Below are positions 1-8,358 of a stretch of 64,000 nt of DNA, one piece after another. The stretch is from Salinibacterium sp. ZJ450 (GTDB taxonomy: Bacteria > Actinomycetota > Actinomycetes > Actinomycetales > Microbacteriaceae). The position numbers and the translations under genes were made by a program. Location of the stretch: the NCBI RefSeq assembly GCF_011751885.2, contig NZ_CP061771.1, positions 806,001 through 870,000 of the forward strand, written 5' to 3'. The notes under the pieces were generated by a model, which was given only the letters and a program-made list of their open reading frames with translations, was not told the origin of the DNA and did no database searches. Each line of letters begins with the position of its first letter. Within the stretch, counting starts at the first letter, position 1.

Positions 1-1221
1 TTCAGCGCCGGGGGACCTCCCCGGCTTGTGCAGTTGGCGAAGGCCGCGACATCCGATCTCGAGCGGGCGATCGCCGACACTCCGTCGGGACGGGCGCCGC
101 GTCGGCCGTGGTGCGACCCGCTGCCGGCGCTCATCCCGCTCGCCGACCTGCAGCACGCGGGACCCGGCATCCCGTTCGGGCTGACCGACCTTCCACACGA
201 ACAACGGCAGCAGGCAGCCGTCTACCACCCGCAGGAGCACGGACACCTGATGGTGATCGGTGGACGCCGCTCCGGAAAGTCGACGTTGCTCTCGGTGCTG
301 GCCGCGGATCCGTCCGCGGTGCGGGTGGGCGCCGGAGTCGAAGCGGTCTGGGATGCCGTCGAGGCGGTGCTCCGGCGTGAGGTCGTGGGTCCGCGCCTGC
401 TGCTGCTCGACGACCTCGACAGTGTCTGCGCCAAGCTTGACGACGACTACCGGCACCGGTTCATCGAGATGCTCACCCACGTCGCCCGCGACACCGCGGG
501 CGTGCAGCTGGTGATCACCGCGCAGCGGGCGACCCCGGCACTGCAGGTGCTGCTGCCGTTGTTCGAGGCGCGTGTCACCCTGCGGCTGCCCGACCGCCAC
601 GAGCACCTGCTGGCCGGAGGCGACGCGGCATCCTTCCTGCCGAACCTGCCCCCGGGCGGCGGCCACTGGCGCGGTGACCGGGTGCAGGTGGCGCACCTGC
701 CGCAGCGGCTGTCGGAGCACCAGCCGCTGGTGGTGCAAGGCGTGCGGGGCGTGGCGGGAGTGCAGGTGGTGCCGGTGGTGGCGGGCGTGCCGGTGGTGCC
801 GGGCGACCCGGCCGCCGGGCGTCCCGCGTTCGAGCCGCGGCGTGACCGCGACTACGTCGTGGCCGCCGACCGCCCGGCGGAATGCGCCGCCGCCCTTGGT
901 GGCAGTGATCACACGGTGATCGAGCTCGGAGCGGGCTCCGGCGACCCGCGGCAGCTGAGCGTGGCGGTGGGGGAGCGTCACCGCATTCTGGTGGCAGACC
1001 CGGACGCCTGGCAATCCTGGTGGGGCGCCCTCGGCGCACTCCGCGCAGGCGCCGACTTGATCGTCGACGGGTGCACCGCGGCGGACTATCGTCAACTCAC
1101 GCGCGACCGGGCACTCCCGCCGCCGTTCGAGGCCGGCACCCGCACCACCTGGCTGGTAGAGGCAGGCGCGCCGCCCTGTCGGATCCGCCTGCGCGGACCA
1201 GCGGACGTCAGCTCAAGCTAG
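1..1221 (+). CDS. FtsK/SpoIIIE-type ATPase, C-terminal part (5' end outside window)
   Basis: The reading frame is open from the first base, so the gene starts upstream and only about 406 codons are seen. A Walker A loop, GGRRSGKST, lies near residues 86-94 of the visible part. A Walker B strand, LLLLDDLDS, lies near residue 135, followed by an ITAQR sensor-like segment. This is the pattern of the last, divergent ATPase module of FtsK/SpoIIIE/EccC-like motor proteins, which drive DNA or protein through membranes by ATP hydrolysis. A valine-rich stretch (near residues 250-275) separates the ATPase module from a tail that ends without membrane segments. The stop codon shares CTAG with the stop of the convergent ald gene, a 4-base tail-to-tail overlap. 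Whether the target is DNA or an ESX-type secretion substrate cannot be told without the N-terminus. Confidence 0.75.
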   Translation, partial: FSAGGPPRLVQLAKAATSDLERAIADTPSGRAPRRPWCDPLPALIPLADLQHAGPGIPFGLTDLPHEQRQQAAVYHPQEHGHLMVIGGRRSGKSTLLSVLAADPSAVRVGAGVEAVWDAVEAVLRREVVGPRLLLLDDLDSVCAKLDDDYRHRFIEMLTHVARDTAGVQLVITAQRATPALQVLLPLFEARVTLRLPDRHEHLLAGGDAASFLPNLPPGGGHWRGDRVQVAHLPQRLSEHQPLVVQGVRGVAGVQVVPVVAGVPVVPGDPAAGRPAFEPRRDRDYVVAADRPAECAAALGGSDHTVIELGAGSGDPRQLSVAVGERHRILVADPDAWQSWWGALGALRAGADLIVDGCTAADYRQLTRDRALPPPFEAGTRTTWLVEAGAPPCRIRLRGPADVSSS

Positions 1222-2333
1222 ACCAGCACGTCGTCGAGCGCGAAGTGGGTCAACCCGAGCGCGCTGGCCACCGGCTCGTTCACCACGTGACCGCCGTGGA
1301 TGTTGAGCCCGTGGGCCAGTGACTCGTCGGCGGCCATGGCCTGTCGCCACCCGTTGCTGGCCACGGCGCGCACGTAGGGCATCGTCGCGTTGGTGAGCGC
1401 GAACGTCGAGGTGTGCGGAACGGCGCCCGGCATATTCGCGACACAGTAGAACAGCGAGTTGTGCACCGTGAAGGTGGGATCCGCGTGCGTGGTGGGATGC
1501 GAGTCCTCGAAGCAACCGCCCTGGTCCACCGCGATGTCGACCAGCACGCTGCCCGGCTTCATGCGGGACACCATGTCGTTCGTCACCAGCTTCGGTGCCT
1601 TCGCGCCCGGCACCAGCACCGACCCGATCACCAGATCGGCGGCCAGCACGGCGCGCTCGATCTCATAGCCGTTCGAGGCGACGGTGCGGATGCGGCCGGC
1701 GTACTGGGCGTCGAGTTCGCGCAGCCGCTGAAGATTGGTGTCGAGCACGGTCACGTCGGCGCCGAGGCCCACCGCCAGCGCGGTCGCGTTGGTTCCGGCG
1801 ACGCCGCCGCCGAGCACCACCACCCGGGACGGGTAGGTGCCGGGCACACCGGGCAGTAGTAGCCCCGGCCCGCCGTTCGGCTTCAGCATGGCGTTCGCGC
1901 CGACGATCACCGAGAGCCGCCCGGCGACCTCGCTCATCGGAGCCAGCAACGGCAGCGCCCGCGACGGCAGCTGCACGGTCTCGTAGGCGATCGCCGTCAT
2001 CCGGCTCTCGATCAGAGCGTCGGTGAGCCGGGGTTCCGCGGCCAGGTGCAGGTACGCGAACAACACCAGATCATCGCGGAAGTAGCGGTATTCGCTCTCG
2101 ATCGGTTCCTTCACCTTCAGCAGCAGTTCGGCGATCTGCCAGGAGCTGGCGGCATCCGGAGTGATCGTCGCTCCAGAGTGGCGGTAGTCATCATCGTTGA
2201 TCGATGAACCGGCACCCGCGCCAGCCTGCACGAACACCTCGTGCCCGTGCGCGACCAGGTCGTGCACGCCCGCGGGGGTGATCGCCACCCGAAATTCGTT
2301 GTTCTTGATCTCGCTCGGAACGGCGACTCTCAT
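1218..2333 (-). CDS. ald: Alanine dehydrogenase
   Basis: Predicted NAD-dependent L-alanine dehydrogenase (371 residues) that interconverts L-alanine and pyruvate plus ammonia in the cytoplasm. The N-terminus MRVAVPSEIKNNEFRVA is the family signature, with the substrate-binding Lys/Arg region. A Rossmann motif, VLGGGVAGTNA, sits near residue 175, and the C-terminal NMPGAVPHTST segment is typical. I chose the ATG at 2333 over an in-frame ATG four codons upstream because it starts exactly at the conserved N-terminus and has GGGGAG just upstream. The length matches the family. It runs divergently from potD. With asparaginase and two aminotransferases nearby it fits an amino-acid nitrogen theme, but it is transcribed alone. 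Confidence 0.95.
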   Translation of the reverse strand: MRVAVPSEIKNNEFRVAITPAGVHDLVAHGHEVFVQAGAGAGSSINDDDYRHSGATITPDAASSWQIAELLLKVKEPIESEYRYFRDDLVLFAYLHLAAEPRLTDALIESRMTAIAYETVQLPSRALPLLAPMSEVAGRLSVIVGANAMLKPNGGPGLLLPGVPGTYPSRVVVLGGGVAGTNATALAVGLGADVTVLDTNLQRLRELDAQYAGRIRTVASNGYEIERAVLAADLVIGSVLVPGAKAPKLVTNDMVSRMKPGSVLVDIAVDQGGCFEDSHPTTHADPTFTVHNSLFYCVANMPGAVPHTSTFALTNATMPYVRAVASNGWRQAMAADESLAHGLNIHGGHVVNEPVASALGLTHFALDDVLV

Positions 2334-2571
2334 GACTCTCCCCACGCCTCACGTGTGCGCGACGGGCCACACTGCCCTCGCTCTGCCAGCGTAATAGGCG
2401 GTGGTAAGGATTCCGCAGCATAAACCTGCGTCAACGTGCTGATTTCGTCACATTCGTGTTTCAGAGGGAGGTTTTTCTCCGATTTCCTGTTCTGTTCCGG
2501 GCGTCGGTGTGGCAGTATCAACGCACACACCGCGAAGGTGCGCGGTGCGTCCTGTTCGTGAGGAGTTCGCC

Positions 2572-3780
2572 ATGAACCGTCCGCTCCCGGAAGACCCGAT
2601 CATTCGGCGGTTGATCGCCGAGGCGCAGCGCGCCCAGGTCTCCCGTCGTGCCGTATTGAAGGGCGTCGGGGTCTCCGCTGCAGCGCTGGCCTTGGCCGCC
2701 TGCGCGCCGCAAGCCGGAGGCGAACTCACGCCGGCCACCGACGAATCCGACACCGACAAGACGCTGCGCTGGGCCAACTGGCCGTCGTACCTCGACCAGG
2801 ACGATGAGGGCAACTACCCGACGCTGATCGCATTCACCGAGCAGACCGGCATCGAGGTCGAATACCTGGTCGACGTCGACGACAACAACACCTACTACGC
2901 CAAGGTGCGTGACCAGCTCGCGCTCGGCCAGGACATCGGCGCCGACACGGTCGTCCTGACCGACTGGATGGTGTCCCGGCTCGTGCGCCTGAACTACGTG
3001 CAGGAGCTTGATCACGCCAACATTCCCAACATCAAGAACCTGACCCCGTCGCTCGCGCACCCGGACTTCGACCCCGACCGCACCAGGAGCGTGCCCTGGC
3101 AGGCGGGATTCGCCGGGATCTGCTGGAACAAGGAGAAGATCCCGAACGGGATGACGAGCGTAAACGACCTGTGGAACCCCGAGCTGTCGGGCCGCATCGG
3201 GGTGCTCTCGGAGATGCGCGACACCCTCGGCCTGATCATGCTGCAGGAGGGCATCGACATCACCGACTTCAGCGCCGCGGACTTTCAGACGGGCATGGAT
3301 GTCTTCCGCGAACAGGTGGGCTCAGGCCAGATCGGTGCCGTGCGCGGCAACTCGTACATCGAGGACCTGCAGAACGAGGACACCCTCGCCGCCATCTGCT
3401 GGTCAGGCGACATCACGCTGCTGAATGCGGAAGCCGGCGACAAATGGATCTTCGCGATCCCGGAAGCGGGCGGCACGCTGTGGAACGAAGCGTTCGTCGT
3501 TCCGATGGGCTCGACCCGCAAGACGAACGTGGAAACGCTGATCAACTACTACTACGAACCGGAAGTGGCTGCCGAGGTGGCCGCGTATGTGAACTACGTC
3601 ACCCCGGTGGAGGGAGCCAAGGAGGCCGCGGCCGCGATCGACCCTGCCCTGGCCGACAACCAGCTGATCTTCCCCAACGAGGAGACCCTGTCTCAGGTGC
3701 ATGTGTTCCGCACCCTGAGCAATGCGGAAGAGCAGGAGTTCGGGGCCGAGTACCAGAGCGTCTTGCTGGGCGGAGGTTGA
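2572..3780 (+). CDS. potD: Polyamine-type ABC transporter substrate-binding protein (Tat lipoprotein)
   Basis: Extracytoplasmic binding protein of 402 residues of the PotD/PotF family, which captures spermidine, putrescine or related amines for import. Near residue 24 the N-terminus carries SRRAVLKG, a twin-arginine-like signal, followed by a hydrophobic core and a lipobox ending LAAC. It is therefore probably exported folded by Tat and then lipid-anchored. The mature part begins with LRWANWPSYLD, typical of PotD proteins, and carries the WNEAFVVP segment near its C-terminus. The ATG at 2572 is preferred over 2509 because AGGAG lies at 2561-2565. It is the first gene of potD-A-B-C plus an aminotransferase, all spaced by 8 bases or fewer. 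The exact ligand is inferred only from family membership. Confidence 0.9.
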   Translation: MNRPLPEDPIIRRLIAEAQRAQVSRRAVLKGVGVSAAALALAACAPQAGGELTPATDESDTDKTLRWANWPSYLDQDDEGNYPTLIAFTEQTGIEVEYLVDVDDNNTYYAKVRDQLALGQDIGADTVVLTDWMVSRLVRLNYVQELDHANIPNIKNLTPSLAHPDFDPDRTRSVPWQAGFAGICWNKEKIPNGMTSVNDLWNPELSGRIGVLSEMRDTLGLIMLQEGIDITDFSAADFQTGMDVFREQVGSGQIGAVRGNSYIEDLQNEDTLAAICWSGDITLLNAEAGDKWIFAIPEAGGTLWNEAFVVPMGSTRKTNVETLINYYYEPEVAAEVAAYVNYVTPVEGAKEAAAAIDPALADNQLIFPNEETLSQVHVFRTLSNAEEQEFGAEYQSVLLGGG

Positions 3781-3783
3781 CCG

Positions 3784-4980
3784 TTGGCTCACGGAAACTT
3801 TGACGCGTCGGGCGCCGACCTCGAACTGGTCGGCATCACCAAACGGTTTCCCGGGTTCACGGCCATCGACGAGTTGAACCTGACGATTCCGGCCGGGTCG
3901 TTCTTCGCCCTGCTCGGGCCGTCCGGCTGCGGCAAGACGACGACGCTTCGACTGGTCGCCGGGCTGGAGGAGGCGACATCCGGACGCATCCTGATCGGGG
4001 GGAAGGATGTCACGGACACCAAGCCGTACCAGCGGCCGGTGAACACGGTGTTCCAGAGCTACGCGCTGTTCCCGCACATGACGGTGCTGGAGAACGTGGC
4101 GTTCGGGCTGAAACGGCGCCGGATCAGCGCCCCCCTCGACAAGGCTCACGAGGTGCTGCGACTGGTGGAACTTGACCATCTGGCGCAGCGGAAGCCCGCC
4201 CAACTGTCCGGCGGGCAGCAGCAGCGCGTCGCGCTCGCCAGGGCGGTCGTCAACCGGCCGGCGCTGCTGCTGCTCGACGAGCCGCTCGGCGCCCTGGACC
4301 TGAAGCTGCGGCGGCAGATGCAGCTGGAGCTGAAGGGAATCCAATCTGAGGTGGGGCTGACCTTCCTGCACGTCACCCACGACCAGGAGGAGGCCATGAC
4401 CATGGCCGACACCGTCGCGGTGATGAACAAGGGCCGGATCGAACAGTTGGGATCACCGGAAACCCTGTACGAGCTGCCACGCACCACGTTCGTGGCCAAC
4501 TTCCTCGGCCAGTCGAACCTGTTCACCGGGGAGGTGGTCACCACCGGCGCCGACTCGTTCGTGGTCGACATCGCCGGCAACCGGATCGAGGTGCCCACCG
4601 CGCGAGCACAGCGGCACCGCGGCGCGGTGACCGTCGGCATCCGACCCGAGAAACTGCGGCTGCACACCTCGGAACCGGAACGCACGGCCGGGGTGAATGT
4701 GGCCGGTCCCGGGCGGGTGACCGATGTGTCGTTCACCGGAATGAGCACCTCGTACCGGCTGGCGATGCCCGCCGGCCTCGTGACTGTCTTCGCGCAGAAC
4801 ACGGCGTTCGGACCAGCCGTGCAGGAGGGCAACGAGGTGTGGATCAGTTGGCTGGTGGAGCACGGGTTCGGAGTCGCCGACCACCCCGGTGAGGCGGAAC
4901 ACATCGCGCAGGACTCCTCAACCGAGGCGATCGCCGTGCAGCGCCGCGAACGGCTCGAAGCGGAGCTCGGGGAGGGCTGA
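3784..4980 (+). CDS. potA: Polyamine-type ABC transporter ATP-binding protein
   Basis: Cytoplasmic ATPase subunit (398 residues) powering the PotB/PotC channel. Walker A GPSGCGKTT is near residue 47, the signature LSGGQQQRVALARA near residue 140, Walker B LLLLDEPLGALD near 162, and the H-loop HVTHDQEEA near 200. A C-terminal TOBE-type regulatory domain follows (residues about 245-360). The start is a TTG at 3784, chosen because GGAGG at 3772-3776 inside the end of potD is 7 bases upstream and no better ATG or GTG precedes the conserved domain. It follows potD by 3 bases and potB follows after 2 bases, so translation is probably coupled. Confidence 0.92.
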   Translation: MAHGNFDASGADLELVGITKRFPGFTAIDELNLTIPAGSFFALLGPSGCGKTTTLRLVAGLEEATSGRILIGGKDVTDTKPYQRPVNTVFQSYALFPHMTVLENVAFGLKRRRISAPLDKAHEVLRLVELDHLAQRKPAQLSGGQQQRVALARAVVNRPALLLLDEPLGALDLKLRRQMQLELKGIQSEVGLTFLHVTHDQEEAMTMADTVAVMNKGRIEQLGSPETLYELPRTTFVANFLGQSNLFTGEVVTTGADSFVVDIAGNRIEVPTARAQRHRGAVTVGIRPEKLRLHTSEPERTAGVNVAGPGRVTDVSFTGMSTSYRLAMPAGLVTVFAQNTAFGPAVQEGNEVWISWLVEHGFGVADHPGEAEHIAQDSSTEAIAVQRRERLEAELGEG

Positions 4981-4982
4981 GC

Positions 4983-5897
4983 ATGGCCTTCGGAGCGTTC
5001 GCCACCGCAGAGCCCGTCGCCGCGCCTACACCGCGGAAGAAGAGCCGCATCGCGCTGTTCCTGCTGCTGCCCGGCATCCTGTACCTGCTGGTGTTCTTCC
5101 TCGCACCGCTGCTGTCGCTGGTGTTTACGAGCCTGCAGACGCCGAGCGCGATCGGCGACATCGGAGCGTACGACTACGCGTTCCAGTGGCAGAACTACCT
5201 GACCGTGATGGAGCTGTACTGGCCGAACATCATTCGGTCGTTCGGGTATGCGACCGCGGCCACCATCGCCGCGCTGCTGATCAGCTACCCGCTGGCGTAC
5301 TTCATCGGGGTGAACCTGCGCCGCTTCCCGCTGCTGCAGAGCCTCGCCCTCACCCTGGTGATCGCCCCGTTCTTCATCAGCTTCCTGCTGCGCACCCTGG
5401 CCTGGAAGCAGATTCTCTCCGATGAGGGCTGGCTGGTCAGCTCGCTGCAGACCTTCAGTCTGCTGCCGCCGGACGCACAGCTCACCGGTACCCCGTTCTC
5501 GGTGATCTTCGGACTGACCTACAACTTCATCCCGTTCATGACCCTGCCGATCTACACCTCGCTGGAGCGACTCGACCTCCGCTTCGTCGAGGCGGGCAGC
5601 GACCTGTACGCGTCGCCGTGGACCACATTCCGCACCGTCACCATTCCGCTGTCGATGCCCGGCATCCTCTCGGGCACCCTGCTCACCTTCATTCCCGCGG
5701 CGGGTGACTACATCAACGCCAGCCGCGACTTCCTCGGCTCCGTCGACACGGCGATGATCGGCAACGTGATCGAGGCGAACTTCCTGGTGCTGCAGAACTA
5801 CCCGGCGGCTGCCGCGCTGTCGCTGCTGCTGATGGCCGCGATCCTCGTGCTGGTGAGCTTCTACGTGCGCCGCTCCGGAACGGAGGACCTGCTATGA
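4983..5897 (+). CDS. potB: Polyamine-type ABC transporter permease 1
   Basis: Integral membrane permease of 304 residues with about six transmembrane helices. The first is the hydrophobic stretch IALFLLLPGILYLLVFFLAPLL after a basic N-terminus. The cytoplasmic coupling (EAA-like) loop EAGSDLYASPWTTFRTVTIP lies near residues 205-224 and contacts PotA. It forms the translocation channel with PotC. The start ATG at 4983 has GGAGGG inside the end of potA. It overlaps potC by four bases (ATGA). Length and topology match the PotB/PotH family. Confidence 0.9.
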   Translation: MAFGAFATAEPVAAPTPRKKSRIALFLLLPGILYLLVFFLAPLLSLVFTSLQTPSAIGDIGAYDYAFQWQNYLTVMELYWPNIIRSFGYATAATIAALLISYPLAYFIGVNLRRFPLLQSLALTLVIAPFFISFLLRTLAWKQILSDEGWLVSSLQTFSLLPPDAQLTGTPFSVIFGLTYNFIPFMTLPIYTSLERLDLRFVEAGSDLYASPWTTFRTVTIPLSMPGILSGTLLTFIPAAGDYINASRDFLGSVDTAMIGNVIEANFLVLQNYPAAAALSLLLMAAILVLVSFYVRRSGTEDLL

Positions 5898-6763
5898 CCC
5901 TGCAAGGCGGTGCCGTGCTGACGGATGCCGCGGCCACCACGCCAGCCGCCCCACGCCGCACATTCCGGCTCGGGGCCGGACGCTGGGGACTCGCCGCCTA
6001 CAGCGTGATCGCGTTCATCTTCCTGCTCATCCCGATCGTCTACACGATCGTCTTCTCGTTCAACGACTACCGCCGCACCAACATCACCTGGCGCGCCTTC
6101 ACCCTCGAGAACTGGACGCAGCTGTGCAACGCGCAGGGGGTCTGCTCGGCGTTCGCGAACAGCATCTTCGTCGGGGTGGTCGCCACCGTGATCGCCACCG
6201 CCCTCGGCACCATGATCGCGATCGCCCTGGTGCGATACCGGTTCCGGTTCAGGGCAAGCACCACCCTGCTGCTGTTCCTGCCGATGGCCACCCCGGAAGT
6301 AGTGCTCGGCGCCGGACTCGCCGCCCAGTTCCTCGCCGCCGGCGTCGCCAAGGGGCTTGGCACCATCATCATCGCGCACGTGATGTTCTGCATCAGCTTC
6401 GTCGTGGTCACCGTGCGAGCCCGGGTCGCCTCGCTCGACCCGGCGCTCGAGGAAGCCGGACGAGACCTGTACGGGTCACCGAACCAGGTGTTCTGGCGCA
6501 TCACGTTCCCGCTGCTGCTGCCCGGGATCATGGCCGCCGCGCTGCTGTCGTTCGCGTTGAGCTTCGACGACTTCATCATCACCACGTTCAACTCCGGCCC
6601 TGCCGTCACCTTCCCGAAGTACATCTACACGGCGGCCGCCCGCGGCATCCCCGCCGAGGCCAACGTGATCGCCAGCATCGTGTTCTTCGCGGCGATCATC
6701 ATCGTTGTCGCCGCGCAGGTCTCCAGTGCCGCCCGGCGTAAGCGGCAATTGAGGCAGGGGTAG
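5894..6763 (+). CDS. potC: Polyamine-type ABC transporter permease 2
   Basis: Second membrane permease of the polyamine-type importer, 289 residues with about six transmembrane helices. The coupling loop is EAGRDLYGSPNQVFWRITFP near residues 190-210, and the following LSFALSFDDFIITTF is highly typical of PotC/PotI. The start ATG overlaps the potB stop as ATGA, so the two permeases are probably made in equal amounts. The aminotransferase gene follows after 8 bases with a run of GGGGTAGG as ribosome-binding site. Confidence 0.9.
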   Translation: MTLQGGAVLTDAAATTPAAPRRTFRLGAGRWGLAAYSVIAFIFLLIPIVYTIVFSFNDYRRTNITWRAFTLENWTQLCNAQGVCSAFANSIFVGVVATVIATALGTMIAIALVRYRFRFRASTTLLLFLPMATPEVVLGAGLAAQFLAAGVAKGLGTIIIAHVMFCISFVVVTVRARVASLDPALEEAGRDLYGSPNQVFWRITFPLLLPGIMAAALLSFALSFDDFIITTFNSGPAVTFPKYIYTAAARGIPAEANVIASIVFFAAIIIVVAAQVSSAARRKRQLRQG

Positions 6764-6771
6764 GGGTAGGA

Positions 6772-8124
6772 ATGTTCCCGGATCGGGATCGGCTGCGGCG
6801 GCTGTGGGATCACGAGGTCGACACCTTCCGCATCGCCAGGCCGGAGTCGGAGCGGCTCTGGCGTGAGGCCACCCCGCACCTGCCTGACGGGGTGCCGATG
6901 CTGTGGATGGCGAAGTGGCCGGGCCCGTGGCCGGTGTACGTGAAGGGCGCCATCGGCGCGCACTTCGAGTGCGCCGACGGCATCGATCACGTCGACCTCT
7001 GCCTGGGCGACACCGGCGCCATGTGCGGGCATGCGCCCGCGGCATCCGTTCGCGCCATCAGTGAGCAGTTGGCCCGCGGGGCGACATTCATGCTTCCGAC
7101 CGCGGATGCCGCGGAGGCGGCGACCCTGCTCGCCGAGCGTTTCGGGCTGAGCAGCTGGCAGTTCACCCTGACCGCCACCGACGCCAACCGGTCGCTGATC
7201 CGCTTCGCCCGGCAGGTGACCGGGCGGCGCAAGATCCTGGTGGTTGACTACTGCTATCACGGCAGCGTCGACGAGACGTTTGCGACCCTGTCGCCGGAGG
7301 GCGCCGTGACCGAACGCCGCGGCACGATCGGCGCCCCGGTGCCGCCGGCCGAGACCACCGTGGTGGTGCCGTTCAACGATGTGCCGGCGCTGGAGCGGGC
7401 GCTCGCCGTCGGCGACATCGCGGCGGTGCTGATCGAGCCGGCGCTGACGAATATCGGCATCGTGCTGCCTGACCCCGACTGGCACGACGCGCTGCGCGAG
7501 TTCTGCGACAGCGCCGGCACGCTGCTGATCATCGACGAGACCCACACCCTGTGCGCCGGGCCCGGCGGGATGACCGCCCGTGACGGTCTGATTCCGGATG
7601 CCGTGGTGGTGGGCAAGACCATCGGCGGCGGCATCCCGGCCGCCGCATATGGCATGACCGAGGAGTTCGCCGCGCGGGTGCGCAACTCGCTGGTGCTGGA
7701 GGACATCGATGTGGGGGGAGTGGGCGGCACCCTGGCCGGCAACGCCGTGTCGATGGCGGGGGTGCGCGCCACGCTCGCTGAGGTGCTGACCCCGGAGGTG
7801 TGGCCGGGCATGATCGCCCGCGCCACCGAGTGGACCGACGGGGTGCAGCAGGTGATCGACGACTACGACGTGCCCTGGCAGGTGACGCAGCTCGGCTGCC
7901 GCGCCGAGTACAGCTTCCGGCCGACCCCGCCGCGCAACGGCCGGGAGGCGGCGGACGCGGACGACTTCGAGCTGCAACAGTATCTGCACCTGCACGCCCT
8001 GAATCGCGGCATCCTGATCACGCCGTTTCACAACATGGCGCTGATGAGTCCGGCGACCAGTACCGCGGATGTCGCGCGCCACGGCGAGGCGTTCCGTGAG
8101 GTGGTGGAGTCGCTGTTCCCGTGA
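6772..8124 (+). CDS. Class III aminotransferase (glutamate-1-semialdehyde mutase-like), transporter-linked
   Basis: PLP-dependent class III aminotransferase of 450 residues. The PLP lysine is in VVGKTIGGGIPAAAYG near residue 283 and the preceding IDETHTL segment supplies the Asp that contacts the pyridine nitrogen. The fold resembles glutamate-1-semialdehyde 2,1-aminomutase-type enzymes. However, it lies directly behind a polyamine-type importer and not with heme genes, so a catabolic transaminase acting on the imported amine or amino acid is more likely (inference). The N-terminal region, with a YVKGAIGAHFECADGI segment, is longer than in GabT. It is the last gene of the pot operon. The exact substrate cannot be read from sequence. 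Confidence 0.82.
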   Translation: MFPDRDRLRRLWDHEVDTFRIARPESERLWREATPHLPDGVPMLWMAKWPGPWPVYVKGAIGAHFECADGIDHVDLCLGDTGAMCGHAPAASVRAISEQLARGATFMLPTADAAEAATLLAERFGLSSWQFTLTATDANRSLIRFARQVTGRRKILVVDYCYHGSVDETFATLSPEGAVTERRGTIGAPVPPAETTVVVPFNDVPALERALAVGDIAAVLIEPALTNIGIVLPDPDWHDALREFCDSAGTLLIIDETHTLCAGPGGMTARDGLIPDAVVVGKTIGGGIPAAAYGMTEEFAARVRNSLVLEDIDVGGVGGTLAGNAVSMAGVRATLAEVLTPEVWPGMIARATEWTDGVQQVIDDYDVPWQVTQLGCRAEYSFRPTPPRNGREAADADDFELQQYLHLHALNRGILITPFHNMALMSPATSTADVARHGEAFREVVESLFP

Positions 8125-8154
8125 GGGTCGCTCCTCGGGCGCCCAATTTCGATT

Positions 8155-8236
8155 TCGCTGAAGTCTGGAGATCGGCCCTTCCGGGCAAGCGGGAAGGACC
8201 AAACCGCAGACCTCACGAACACGTGCCAGACCTCAC
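8155..8236. repeat. Intergenic palindrome family A, copy 1 (imperfect)
   Basis: Degenerate copy of the GTGAGGTCTGGC/GCCAGACCTCAC palindrome found at 9793, 48813 and 48927. The left arm here is GAAGTCTGG (mutated) and the core is CCTTCCGGGCAAGCGGGAAGG. There are two right arms, GCAGACCTCAC at 8206-8216 and GCCAGACCTCAC at 8225-8236. The doubled right arm suggests a decayed or partly duplicated unit. It lies between two co-oriented genes. Confidence 0.7.
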
Positions 8237-8358
8237 CCCTGTCACCTTCGATGCGGATGCCCGCCTTCGCCTGGTTTGACGAGTAACGCAGGCCCTTGTC
8301 GGCGACACCCGCCGGTGGGACGATCGGGAATACCCGATGTGTGATGGAGGTGGAGACG

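Noticed and set aside
6625-8202. 525-codon open frame opposite potC and the aminotransferase
   Set aside because: It is an antisense shadow of two well-supported genes, with Arg/His/Gly-rich product and no family resemblance.
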